A DNA stretch of 31,265 nucleotides from PNAI01 sp964575715 (GCA_964575715.1 CAZNSG010000306.1:1-31265), one strand, 5' to 3'. Counted from the stretch's first letter, positions 16,830 through 23,874 are shown. Notes: a model not told the origin generated them from the letters alone. Numbers and translations: made by a program.

Positions 16830-16949
16830 GTAGGATGGGTTGAGCGCAGCGAAACCCATCTCTGCTGCCACTGCGGCGATGAATTGATGGGTCTCGCCAT
16901 AGCGCGTCGAAGACGCGCGTGAACGCGCTTATGGCTCGACCCATCCTAC
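16830..16949. repeat. Inverted-repeat element with GTAGGATGGGT ends
   Basis: GTAGGATGGGTTGAG (16830-16844) pairs with CTCGACCCATCCTAC (16935-16949) at 14 of 15 positions. Inner GAAACCCATC and GATGGGTCTC also pair. From memory, GTAGGATGGGT...ACCCATCCTAC units are widespread non-coding repeats in proteobacteria. The element is immediately followed by three tandem TACGAGC heptamers. Confidence 0.75.
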
Positions 16950-16967
16950 GAGCTACGAGCTACGAGC
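16947..16967. repeat. Three tandem TACGAGC heptamers
   Basis: TACGAGC is repeated exactly three times (16947-16953, 16954-16960, 16961-16967). The first copy overlaps the last three bases of the neighbouring inverted-repeat element, so the array may have grown from the element junction. Confidence 0.9.
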
Positions 16968-16998
16968 TCGCTTTGCTCGCGCTCCTCAGTACAGCGGC

Positions 16999-17098
16999 GT
17001 AGGGTGGGCTAAGGCGCGTAGCGCCGTGCCCACGCGAAATTGAGAAACCTTACCGGCTGCCAACTCCTTTATGGTGGGCTCGCTTCGCTGAGCCCACC
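16999..17098. repeat. GTAGGGTGGGC-type palindromic repeats
   Basis: GTAGGGTGGGC starts at 16999 and faces GTGCCCACG (17026-17034) around a GGCGC/GCGCC hairpin. Further on GGTGGGCTC (17073-17081) pairs perfectly with GAGCCCACC (17090-17098). These fill most of the remaining gap before the HNH gene; I see no small gene among them. Confidence 0.7.
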
Positions 17099-17149
17099 CG
17101 CTCGCTAATCAGCATTTCACAATCTTTCTACCGAGCGTACAGTTCATTT

Positions 17150-18073
17150 ATGGTCAATCTCTACATCGCGAACACGGACAATGACTGGTTCGATTTTTTA
17201 TCATCCCAGCACGATGTCACAGAGGTCAACTTTTGGCAGCCCGGCGGGACCGGCTTTCATGCTATCCAACCCGGAGAGCTCTTCGCATTTAGGCTTAAAA
17301 GTCCGCGAGATAAGATCGGAGGATTTGGGGTCCTGAGCAGTAGTTCCATTCTGCCATTACAAATTGCTTGGGAGACATTCGGGATCACAAACGGCGTTGT
17401 CTCATATTCCGAATTGCGCGTGGCAATAGCAAAATACAAGACGAACGAGATTGTGGGACCGGCAACATATATTGGTTGCCGAATTCTCGTGGAACCTGTT
17501 TTTCTTCCGCCACAACTTTGGATGGACCTGCCGCCATCCTGGTCGAAGAATATCGTTGGCGGAAAGCGATATTCGACGGAGGACCAAGAGGGATTGCGCC
17601 TTTGGAATCAATTGCAGGAGTTGGCGCAAGGCTGGTCACCTGTGCCGAACACCGGATTCTCGGAATCAACCGTACGATATGGCAAGCCCACTCTCATTAC
17701 CCCACGCCTCGGACAAGGAGCATTCAGAATTGCCGTGACAGAAGCCTACGGTCGTCAATGCGCAATATCGGAAGGCAAAGTTCTTCCGGCTCTCGATGCA
17801 GCCCACATTCGTCCTTATGGAGAAGGAGGGGCGCACGTTAAATCGAATGGAATTTTATTTAGAAAGGACATTCACAGCGTCTTTGATGCGGGTTTTGCAA
17901 CTGTCGATACAGATTTCCGCTTTGTTGTGAGCAAGAAAGTGAAGGAGATATTTGATAATGGAAATGAGTACCTGCGGCTTCACGGAAAGGCGCTAAAACT
18001 TCCGAAGGTTCGGTCGGATTGCCCAAATTCAGATTTTTTGCGTTGGCACAACGAAAATCGGTTTCTCGAATAG
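17150..18073 (+). CDS. HNH endonuclease with PUA/EVE-like N-terminal half
   Basis: The 307-residue protein ends in an HNH_2-type nuclease domain: GAFRIAVTEAYGRQCAISEG (190-209), AHIRPYG with H219, SNGILFRKD with N233 and IHSVFDAGFATVD with H242, so the H-N-H set is intact. The N-terminal 110 residues (LQPGELFAFRLK-like segment at 39-50, then GGFGVLSSSSILPLQIAWETFG at 57-78) resemble the PUA/EVE-superfamily fold that in other proteins recognises modified bases. That architecture is typical of modification-dependent restriction enzymes that act without a partner methylase, and none lies beside it. The coding DNA is clearly richer in A and T than its neighbours, a sign of recent transfer. Start ATG 17150. 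Defence role inferred. Confidence 0.8.
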   Translation: MVNLYIANTDNDWFDFLSSQHDVTEVNFWQPGGTGFHAIQPGELFAFRLKSPRDKIGGFGVLSSSSILPLQIAWETFGITNGVVSYSELRVAIAKYKTNEIVGPATYIGCRILVEPVFLPPQLWMDLPPSWSKNIVGGKRYSTEDQEGLRLWNQLQELAQGWSPVPNTGFSESTVRYGKPTLITPRLGQGAFRIAVTEAYGRQCAISEGKVLPALDAAHIRPYGEGGAHVKSNGILFRKDIHSVFDAGFATVDTDFRFVVSKKVKEIFDNGNEYLRLHGKALKLPKVRSDCPNSDFLRWHNENRFLE

Positions 18074-18159
18074 CCAGAATTTCTTGGCTGCACGTTTATG
18101 TGGTCCAAATTTCGCCATAAACAAGGACTATATTCCCATCACCCTTCCCCATCGCGGGG

Positions 18160-18175
18160 GCGTCCTGCAGGACGC
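18160..18175. repeat. 16-bp perfect palindrome
   Basis: GCGTCCTGCAGGACGC is a perfect palindrome. It is embedded in a CCCTTCCCC...GGGGAGGGGG inverted context (about 18141-18198) resembling other intergenic repeats in the window. No function is evident. Confidence 0.7.
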
Positions 18176-18247
18176 TGTAGAGCGCGGGGAGGGGGCGGCG
18201 CCCGCTGCTGCGGCTCGTAATCGCAGCACCGGGAGGCTTCGGGCAGC

Positions 18248-18420
18248 CGTCCGGCCCCACTACGAGGGTCTGCCTTTGATGGCTGGACGCGGACCGGACG
18301 AACGGCGGCGAAAGCTGCCGGGATCAGGGCGCCCGCATGGGCCCCATCCGGACCCGGAAGTACGGCCCCGAGGAACCAAAAGACGCTGCGGTGGAGCGCC
18401 GGAAGGCGACGCGCCCTGCC
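18248..18420. other. Conserved-looking GC-rich unit, possible structured RNA or repeat
   Basis: This block lies in the gene-free stretch 18074-18573. Its translations (RPHYEGLPLMAGRGPDERR in one frame, EEPKDAAVERRKA in another) are phrases I recall from many short, probably spurious, predicted proteins of rhizobia and Methylobacterium. That suggests the DNA itself, not a protein, is conserved across genomes. Runs such as GAACGGCGGCGAAAGCTGCC can fold (GGCGGC/GCTGCC). No Rfam family is recognised. It could be a non-coding RNA or a repeat; strand is unknown. Confidence 0.35.
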
Positions 18421-18551
18421 TTACTGGGCGCGCCCGTCGCGGGCAAGCTTGCGCAGTCCGCGCAAGAAAAACCCAAGGCGGTGGCTAAAGTGGTAGCGCC
18501 TTCCGGTGCTCCGCTCCCTCGCGCTTCGAGGGACTAAAGAAGACGGGCGCA

Positions 18552-18615
18552 CCAATCTCGGGTTTACCCGAGATTGGAAAATTTGGATTCCCAGATCGGC
18601 CACGGCCGATCTGGG
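18552..18615. repeat. Paired A and B palindromes with compensatory changes
   Basis: The type A palindrome (18552-18577) has CCAATCTCGGG and CCCGAGATTGG arms where other sites have CCGATCTCGGG and CCCGAGATCGG, so both arms changed together. The type B palindrome (18590-18615) reads CAGATCGGCC...GGCCGATCTG where others have CAAGTCGGCC...GGCCGACTTG, again changed in both arms. The pair is separated by 12 bases. Confidence 0.9.
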
Positions 18616-19008
18616 TGCGCCGGCACAAAAATACGGGGAGCGAAACTTTGTTCACATCGCGCGTGGCGACGATCGCGCACACCCGAAACATTTGGAGATT
18701 TTCATGCGCCAAACCATCCAACGAAATTCCCGTCCCCCGCGCCCCGCCAAGCAGCCGCGCCGCTCAGCGCCGAAGAAAGGGCCCTTTCGCTCCTGCGCAA
18801 TATGGAGACATTTCTCAAACCCTGGCGCCGCTGCCCGGTGCGCGCCTGCCAGCGCCTGCACCGCTGCGCCTCGGAAAATCTCAAATGCTCAAGCCTTCCG
18901 CGGCGCAAACGCAATCTCACGCCCGAACAGGAGCAGGCGATATTCGCGAACCTCAAGCGCGCGCTCGCGCGCCGGCTGGCTGAACTGAAAGGCACGAAAG
19001 CAACGTAG
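18574..19008 (+). CDS. Small cysteine-containing protein, start uncertain
   Basis: The credible part is the C-terminal half: LSAEERALSLLRNMETFLKPW, then CPVRACQRLHRCASENLKC with regularly spaced cysteines, and a helical LTPEQEQAIFANLKRALARR tail. Small proteins with a C-x4-C-R-x2-R-x-C pattern occur in rhizobia, function unknown. The first in-frame ATG (18574) lies inside the repeat at 18552-18615, so the true start is doubtful; the internal ATG at 18802 would give 68 residues. A frameshift that removed the real N-terminus is possible, because a different frame offers an ATG at 18704. The TAG stop (19006-19008) is part of the GTAGCCCGG end of the next repeat. Confidence 0.5.
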   Translation: MENLDSQIGHGRSGCAGTKIRGAKLCSHRAWRRSRTPETFGDFHAPNHPTKFPSPAPRQAAAPLSAEERALSLLRNMETFLKPWRRCPVRACQRLHRCASENLKCSSLPRRKRNLTPEQEQAIFANLKRALARRLAELKGTKAT

Positions 19009-19084
19009 CCCGGATGAGCGAAGCGAAATCCGGGGCTAACCTTGCCTTATTACACCCGCATTTCGCTGCGCTCATGCGGGCTAC
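19005..19084. repeat. GTAGCCCGGATGAGCG-type inverted repeat
   Basis: The arm at 19005-19034, beginning GTAGCCCGGATGAGCGAAGC, pairs with 19055-19084 at about 27 of 30 positions around a 20-base loop. It is one of the widespread GTAGCCCGG...CCGGGCTAC repeats of proteobacteria (from memory). It lies between convergent genes and could serve as a bidirectional transcription barrier, though it lacks a U-tract. Confidence 0.8.
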
Positions 19085-19116
19085 AAGCGAAATTTGCGCG
19101 GCAGGGCCCCGCGCCG

Positions 19117-19392
19117 CTACTGGCTCGCCACATTCCGGTATTTCGCGCCGAACTCTTTGGCCGGCTTCGCCCCCGAGCGCTGCAGGCTCTTGATCGCCAC
19201 CGGCGCCAGGCCGGATTTTTCCGCAATCTCGCGGTCCTGCTCCTCGATGATCGTGCGCGCGGGCGCGTCCTTGTCGATGCCGCCGAGCTCCGCGCTGGGC
19301 ACCTTGCGGTTGGAGCGCTGCGAGCCGTCCTCATACACGACATCGAACAGCACGAAATCGGCGCCGGCGCGCGATCCTGGTTTGCGGGCCAT
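19117..19392 (-). CDS. Conserved hypothetical protein, 91 aa
   Basis: A small soluble, charged protein beginning MARKPGSRAGADFVLFDVVYEDG, with SNRKVPSAELGGIDKD, TIIEEQDREIAEKSG and KSLQRSGAKPAKEFG. No transmembrane segment or signal peptide. It looks like a real rhizobial small protein (good codon bias, ATG start at 19392, clean stop), but I cannot assign a family. Its 3' end faces the repeat at 19005-19084. The 5' gap to the divergent gene at 19631 holds no recognised promoter. Confidence 0.65.
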   Translation of the reverse strand: MARKPGSRAGADFVLFDVVYEDGSQRSNRKVPSAELGGIDKDAPARTIIEEQDREIAEKSGLAPVAIKSLQRSGAKPAKEFGAKYRNVASQ

Positions 19393-19630
19393 GTTTTTGA
19401 TCCTGTTGCGAGCCTTAGAAAGGCTATGGGCGCAGGGTATCGCTCACATAGGGAGCCAAAGCAAGCAATTCCAGGGCAGGGGACCGCGCCGCCACGAATA
19501 CCCGCAATGGCGGGACGCGCTGCTCCACCTGCTTCACGACCGCGTGAGCGCTGCATCCAGACCCCGCGCGGCACGGTAACTCGTAACGTCGCATACAGTC
19601 GGCAAGGTATGCAAAAAGGGAGCGACGGAA

Positions 19631-20035
19631 ATGATGCGAATTAATAGGCGGGTTGCCATGCGAATTTTTGCAGTTGTCGTCACCGCGGCGGCCATCGTGG
19701 CGCTCGTGATGGCGGGCGCGTCTGCCCAGCAGGTGCAGGAGAATTATTCGCGCTGGCCGGTGCTCAAAAGCACGTTCCTCTCCACCGGCGGCGGCGGCGT
19801 TGTCATCAAAGGCTACGACCCCGTCATCACCGGCAACAAATGCGTGACGACTTTCATGGCGGTCACTCCGGCGAAAGAGGTTTACTACAACGTAGCCGAG
19901 TTCGATGCGGTGCCGTCACAGGGCGGCACGCTCTGCACCGAGGGGAAATTTCGCTCCTTCGATGGTAAGACCACGGGCTCGACGCCATTCCGATTTTTCT
20001 TCAAGGACGGAGTCTTCCGCGGCGCGCCGAACTAG
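19631..20035 (+). CDS. Exported hypothetical protein, 134 aa
   Basis: The product has a Sec signal peptide (RRVAMRIFAVVVTAAAIVAL, cleavage probably after ASA near residue 32), followed by about 100 residues of probable periplasmic domain with two cysteines (in GNKCVTTF and GTLCTEGKF) that could form a disulfide. Start ATG 19631 follows a GGGAG ribosome binding site (19619-19623); an ATG at 19658 is possible. The family is not recognised. The TAG stop (20033-20035) is the first triplet of a TAGAGC repeat, as at the end of dnaG. Confidence 0.7.
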   Translation: MMRINRRVAMRIFAVVVTAAAIVALVMAGASAQQVQENYSRWPVLKSTFLSTGGGGVVIKGYDPVITGNKCVTTFMAVTPAKEVYYNVAEFDAVPSQGGTLCTEGKFRSFDGKTTGSTPFRFFFKDGVFRGAPN

Positions 20036-20136
20036 AGCGCATTCCGATTAGGTTGAATCGGAAACGCGCTCTAGATTCCTTATTTGGTCGCATTTTCTGC
20101 GGAAAACCGGTGTCCACTTTTCCGGAAAATGCTCTA
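20033..20136. repeat. Two-hairpin TAGAGC repeat
   Basis: Hairpin 1 pairs TAGAGCGCATTCCGATT with AATCGGAAACGCGCTCTA (20033-20073, one bulged base). Hairpin 2 pairs GCATTTTC (20090-20097) with GAAAATGC (20125-20132). The unit closes with a CTCTA end. The plan and several words (AAAACCGG, CCACTTTTC) match 13724-13825 in reverse orientation. The first triplet is the stop codon of the preceding gene. Confidence 0.8.
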
Positions 20137-20151
20137 ATTTCGAGATACCGC

Positions 20152-20448
20152 TTACTCCATCGCCTCGATGATGCGAAAATCGCGCTCGGCGGCGTTGTTG
20201 AACACTTTGAGCGCCGCCTGGTACCCAGGACTTTCATGCGCGGCCACCGCCTCCGCCAGGCTGGGAAACTCGAGAATGACCATGCGCTGCTTGAGCCCCG
20301 CTTCATAGGCTTGGTTGGCAACCCCGACCGCGAGATACTTCGCGCCCAGCGCGCGCAGCGCCGGACCCGCGAGCTTGGCGTAAGCCGCCACCGCATCCGC
20401 ATCCTTGATCGATCGATAGCACGACACCCAATATGCCTTCTTGGCCAT
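20152..20448 (-). CDS. DUF1330 family protein
   Basis: The 98-residue protein is a DUF1330 (dimeric alpha-beta barrel) member: KKAYWVSCYRSIKDADAVAA at the N-terminus, RYLA-like KYLAVGVAN, RMVILEFPSLAEAVA, and HESPGYQAALKVFNNAAERD at the C-terminus. These small homodimeric proteins resemble monooxygenase folds, but the role is unknown. I use the ATG at 20448 because it has GGGAGG 6 bases upstream and matches the family start; an ATG at 20493 adds 15 unrelated residues. It is divergent from the cyclase gene at 20642. Confidence 0.88.
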   Translation of the reverse strand: MAKKAYWVSCYRSIKDADAVAAYAKLAGPALRALGAKYLAVGVANQAYEAGLKQRMVILEFPSLAEAVAAHESPGYQAALKVFNNAAERDFRIIEAME

Positions 20449-20641
20449 CTGCGGCCTCCCTGGTTGTTTTGCACCCAAAAGTTTTACGCCCATGCGCGCG
20501 GGCCGGCCGGGAGACTATCGCATTGCCGCCGGAAAAGTAGCGCGAAAAGTCATGCGATGCTTGCCTTATCTGCAATGCGCTATCGCTCGTTTTGTCCATG
20601 CTTTAAAGCAATGATTGCCCGCATACCAAAAGGACCATGCC

Positions 20642-21421
20642 GTGAAACTGCCAAGCCGCATGCTCGATCTCTCCTCGCCGCTCGACAACGAGACCGTGTA
20701 CGACCCGCCTTTCATGCGGCCCAAAATCCAATATCAATCCAACAGGGATACCGCCCCGCTGCTGTGCCAGCTTTTTCCCGGTCTGCGGCCGGAAGATCTG
20801 CCAGACGGCGAGGGCTGGGCCATCGAGCATGTCCAGCTCACCACCCATAACGGCACGCATATGGACGCGCCGCTGCATTTTCAGTCCAAGTCGATCGACG
20901 GCAAGCGCATGATGAGCATCGACGAGATGCCGCTCGAGTGGTTCTTCCGCCCCGCCGTCAAGCTCGATTTCCGCAATTTGCCCGACGGCCATGTGGTGAG
21001 CGCTGAGCAAGTGGAAGCGGAACTCAAACGCATCGGCCACGTGCTGCAACCCTTCGACATCGTGCTGGTCAATACCCGCGCGGCGAGCTGCATCGGCACC
21101 GAGGAATATCTCACGGCCGGCGTCGGCATGGGCCGCGAGGCCACGCTTTATCTCACCTCGCGCGGCGTGCGCGTCACCGGCATCGACGCCTGGGGCTGGG
21201 ATGCGCCGTTCGTACACACGCGCAAGCGCTGGCTGGAAACGCGCGATCCGAAGCTCATCTGGGAGGGCCACAAAGCCGGGCGTGAAATTCCCTATTGCCA
21301 CATGGAGAAGCTGTGCAATCTGGAACAGCTCCCGCCGCACGGATTCACGGTGGCCTGCTTTCCCTATAAGCTCAAAGGCGGCTCCGCCGGCTGGACCCGC
21401 GCGGTGGCATTGTTTGATTGA
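20642..21421 (+). CDS. Cyclase family protein (kynurenine-formamidase-like hydrolase)
   Basis: The 259-residue metal-dependent hydrolase belongs to the cyclase/KynB superfamily. The signature HNGTHMDAPLH (residues 69-79) provides metal-binding His and Asp residues. Downstream are DIVLVNTRAA, LTSRGVRVTGIDAWGWDAP and a C-terminal PYKLKGGSAGWTRAVALFD. Reactions in the family include hydrolysis of N-formylkynurenine or of isatin; the substrate here is not predictable. Start chosen as GTG 20642 because AAAAGGA (20627-20633) lies at proper distance; a TTG at 20615 and an ATG at 20660 are alternatives. A perfect 11-bp hairpin (21432-21455) follows the stop but belongs to a repeat. Confidence 0.88.
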   Translation: MKLPSRMLDLSSPLDNETVYDPPFMRPKIQYQSNRDTAPLLCQLFPGLRPEDLPDGEGWAIEHVQLTTHNGTHMDAPLHFQSKSIDGKRMMSIDEMPLEWFFRPAVKLDFRNLPDGHVVSAEQVEAELKRIGHVLQPFDIVLVNTRAASCIGTEEYLTAGVGMGREATLYLTSRGVRVTGIDAWGWDAPFVHTRKRWLETRDPKLIWEGHKAGREIPYCHMEKLCNLEQLPPHGFTVACFPYKLKGGSAGWTRAVALFD

Positions 21422-21431
21422 CAAAGCTTCA

Positions 21432-21709
21432 CCTCTCCCCGCTTGCGGGGAGAGGTCGGCCGCCTGAGCGGAGCGTAAGCGGCGCGAAGGCGGACGGGTG
21501 AGGGGGCCTTTCCTCAAGTCTGAGAATTTTTAGATTCCCCCTCACCATAGCCGATGCTTCGCATCGGCGTTCTTGACGTAAAGAACGGCGGCCTAAGGCC
21601 GCCTTTACCCTCTCCAGCCGAAGTCGGATGTATCCGACTTCGGCCGCTTTATAAGTGGCCGAACTCGGGTAAACCCGAGTTCGGGCGCACGCGGGGAGAG
21701 GGAGAATCT
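21432..21709. repeat. Composite repeat with tiled palindromes
   Basis: The element opens with the hairpin CCTCTCCCCGC/GCGGGGAGAGG (21432-21455) and closes with GCGGGGAGAGGGAG near 21692-21709. Between are palindromes laid side by side: 21550-21568 (GCCGATGC/GCATCGGC), 21569-21586 (GTTCTT/AAGAAC), 21587-21603 (GGCGGCCT/AGGCCGCC), 21618-21643 (type B, core GTCGGATGTATCCGAC), 21641-21661 (one mismatch) and 21659-21684 (type A, core CTCGGGTAAACCCGAG). The first three touch without a spare base and the last three overlap. It also encodes the tail of the minus-strand exonuclease. Confidence 0.85.
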
Positions 21710-22228
21710 TCGCGCGCCGACCGCCGCCGTATGGATGGGAAACCCTTCGTTCATCGCCCGCATGGCGATTTCCGCGCAGGCCAATGCGTCGGAAGCGGCA
21801 TGATGATGATTGAGCGCAATTCCGAGCTGCCCGCAAACATGCGCGAGATTGGCCGGCCGGAAATTCCAGTGTGCGCGCGCAACTCGCACCGTGCAGATGA
21901 ACGGCACCTGCGGCGGATCGCGCTGCGCCGCCAGCGAGCAGGCGTTAAGCACCCCGCGATCGAACGCGGCGTTGTGCGCGAGCAGATAATCCGCATCCCG
22001 CCAATAATCGCTCAATTCATCCCAAACATCGGCAAACGTCGCTACATTTTTGACATCGCTCCAGCCAATGCCGTGCAGATACGAAAAGTAAAATCTTTTC
22101 CGCGGCGGCCGGATCAGCCGGTAGCCGTTTTTGGTCACGCTCCCGTTCTCGATCTTCACGATGCCGAGCGCACAGGCGCTGTCGGCGCCATAGTCTGCGG
22201 TCTCGAAGTCGATCGCCACGAGCTTCAC
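21605..22228 (-). CDS. DnaQ-like 3'-5' exonuclease (DEDDh) with repeat-encoded tail
   Basis: The 207-residue protein has the RNase T/DnaQ exonuclease fold: ExoI motif AIDFETADYG (residues 5-14), ExoII LAHNAAFDRGVL and ExoIII HHHAASDALACAE, giving an intact DEDDh set (D7, E9, the central D, H and the last D). It resembles short stand-alone exonucleases of the PolC-epsilon type; function would be DNA proofreading, repair or RNA trimming. The start is GTG 22228. The domain ends near GARRFSLSPRA. The last 26 residues (PELGFTRVRPLI onward) are encoded by the palindromic repeat 21618-21684 and have no enzymatic counterpart. The TAA stop lies just beyond the last palindrome. Confidence 0.88.
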   Translation of the reverse strand: MKLVAIDFETADYGADSACALGIVKIENGSVTKNGYRLIRPPRKRFYFSYLHGIGWSDVKNVATFADVWDELSDYWRDADYLLAHNAAFDRGVLNACSLAAQRDPPQVPFICTVRVARAHWNFRPANLAHVCGQLGIALNHHHAASDALACAEIAMRAMNEGFPIHTAAVGARRFSLSPRAPELGFTRVRPLIKRPKSDTSDFGWRG

Positions 22229-22264
22229 GCGAGCCTGCCAAAAAAATGATAACGCCCGTGACCC

Positions 22265-22603
22265 TCAACTCGTCCTGGCCGAGCAGCGCCGCCATTCCTG
22301 CAACGGCGCATCCGGCCCGCCCTGGCGTGCATGCAACAGATATTCGCTACGCAGGATCATGGCAACGAGTTCTCCCGTGCCGGGTTCGCCCGCCGGAATT
22401 GTGTAGGCAAAGCTGTGGCGGGTGTAATCGCCCTTGCTGCGCTGTCCGCCGGGGGTGACAATATCGGGTCCGTGGATCGACATGCTCTTGATGCCCAGGC
22501 ACCAGTCGCCGTCGATCGCGTCCGCCCGCGCGGCCGATGCCGAAAGCAGCAGCAGAAGTCCAGCAATGGCGGCCTTACCGGAATGACTTGCGCGCAATTT
22601 CAT
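22265..22603 (-). CDS. Exported conserved hypothetical protein, 112 aa
   Basis: The N-terminus is a Sec signal peptide (SGKAAIAGLLLLLSASAARA, cleavage after ARA at about residue 27), followed by DAIDGDWCLG, SIHGPDIVTPGG, GDYTRHSFAYTIPAGEPGTG and a final EWRRC. Similar small periplasmic proteins with a GDWC start and a Q/E-WRRC end occur in rhizobia; their role is unknown. The two cysteines (in GDWC and WRRC) may form a disulfide. Start ATG 22603 has GGAGA upstream. A 36-base gap separates it from the exonuclease gene downstream, so the two may be cotranscribed. Confidence 0.78.
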   Translation of the reverse strand: MKLRASHSGKAAIAGLLLLLSASAARADAIDGDWCLGIKSMSIHGPDIVTPGGQRSKGDYTRHSFAYTIPAGEPGTGELVAMILRSEYLLHARQGGPDAPLQEWRRCSARTS

Positions 22604-22760
22604 ACTGCGATCTCCATCAGGTGAGCGATGCCTGCAACCAGACGCGCATTTTATACGATCATGGACCTGGGTCGAAAGCTATATTTATGCTGCTGCGACT
22701 CATCCGCTCGACATGAGATCCAATGCCGCGCGCACGGCGGCGTGATATCCGCGCGCCCCC

Positions 22761-23294
22761 TCACACCTTCGCCGCTTGCGGCGCCACCGCGCGGCGGAGC
22801 AGTTCGCGCGCCGGTTCGCTGCCGTCGAGCGGCCGCAGGGTGCGGCGCTTGATCTTCCAGCCGGCGGGCGTGCGCACGAGCTCCCACCGGTTGGCGCCCA
22901 CGCGATGAATGCGAAATCCCTTCGAGCTGCCGTGATTGGGCACTTCCACCGGCTCCGCCGTTGGATGCGGCGTGAGGATCTGCAGATAAGAGGTGACCAC
23001 GGCCTCATCGCCGTCCAGCGCGATGTGGGGCAGGCCGGCGAAATGCGCCAAGCCCCCGGCGATCGCCGCCCGATGGTCCGGCGCCGCCACAATGGCGGCG
23101 ATTGCGTCCCGGCCGTTGGCCGCCTTGCCGCCGCCGAGATCGATCGCGCCGTCATCGAGGTAGCTGCTGCGAACATGGTGATCCGCGCCGGTATCCGCGC
23201 TCGGCGGATGGCTCGCGATCAGATTGAGGATTTCAAGCTTGTCCTCGACCGCGCGTAGGCGGTCTTCGTTCGTTCGTTGCTGGTCCGTCGGCAT
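22761..23294 (-). CDS. SnoaL/NTF2-like domain protein
   Basis: The 177-residue protein has an NTF2/SnoaL-like alpha-beta cone fold, judged from EDKLEILNLIASHPPSADTG near the start, then SYLDDGAIDLGGG, GRDAIAAIV, HFAGLPHIALDGDEAVVTSY and WELVRTPAGWKIKRRTLRPLDG. Members are small hydratases, isomerases or dehydratases, or have no known reaction. Start ATG 23294 follows AAGGAGG, a near-perfect ribosome binding site. It is monocistronic by spacing. The substrate is unknown. Confidence 0.82.
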   Translation of the reverse strand: MPTDQQRTNEDRLRAVEDKLEILNLIASHPPSADTGADHHVRSSYLDDGAIDLGGGKAANGRDAIAAIVAAPDHRAAIAGGLAHFAGLPHIALDGDEAVVTSYLQILTPHPTAEPVEVPNHGSSKGFRIHRVGANRWELVRTPAGWKIKRRTLRPLDGSEPARELLRRAVAPQAAKV

Positions 23295-23378
23295 GGCGGC
23301 CTCCTTGCGCGCCCCGTTGCATGAGCGGGGCTGGCCGCAAGCATAACGCGCCGCGATACCTGAATACAGCCGGGAGAC

Positions 23379-23768
23379 TTACGCCGCCTCGAATTCGTCG
23401 CCCGTTTTCGTGTCCGCCTTCATCCGCTTGAGCGTTCGCTTGAGCAATTCGATTTCATGTTCAAGCTTCGCAACACGAGAAGCGAGACCTCCCGGGTCGG
23501 CCGGGAGTACCACCTGCTCGGGGATCGCAAACGCAATTCCCGCCTCCGTGCCGTGGCACCAGACGATATGTGCGCGGAAGGTCTGATCCTTTTGCGGAAT
23601 GTACAAGTCTACAATGTCGGGAATTGTCACTTCGTCCTCAAACAGAAGACGAGCGCCGTGAGTGGAAATATCGCGCACGATGCATTCGGCGGTGGAGTTA
23701 CGGTTGTTGAAATAGATGCGCCCGCGCAGCAAGCTCTTTTTGCGTGCAACCTTACGTCGTTCTTCCAT
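23379..23768 (-). CDS. PilZ domain protein with coiled-coil tail
   Basis: The 129-residue protein begins with the PilZ motif RRKVARKK (R-x3-R-type) and continues GRIYFNNRNSTAECIVRDIS, then THGARLLFEDEV (the D-x-S-x2-G-like second motif), so it may bind cyclic di-GMP. The C-terminal part (about 95-125) is a heptad-like helix, SRVAKLEHEIELLKRTLKRM, probably a coiled coil that dimerises. I use the ATG at 23768, which has GGAG 8 bases upstream; the ATG at 23792 would add 8 residues. It is the second signalling gene in the window beside the chemoreceptor, but far from it. Confidence 0.85.
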   Translation of the reverse strand: MEERRKVARKKSLLRGRIYFNNRNSTAECIVRDISTHGARLLFEDEVTIPDIVDLYIPQKDQTFRAHIVWCHGTEAGIAFAIPEQVVLPADPGGLASRVAKLEHEIELLKRTLKRMKADTKTGDEFEAA

Positions 23769-23874
23769 TGCGATAACTCCGCGCTTACTCATACCGCCTG
23801 CGGGAAAGCACCTTATGAGCAGGGAATTACGAGTTCTTTAACGCGACGAAATTGCCGGTGTATTGGGTGATGCG

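Noticed and set aside
18704..18988. Alternative frame starting MRQTIQRNS
   Set aside because: It has an ATG, but the product is arginine/serine/alanine-rich shadow sequence without structure; the neighbouring frame carries the spaced cysteines.
20603..21517. 304-codon minus-strand frame opposite the cyclase gene
   Set aside because: The plus-strand frame has clear cyclase motifs; the antisense product shows none and extends into repeats.
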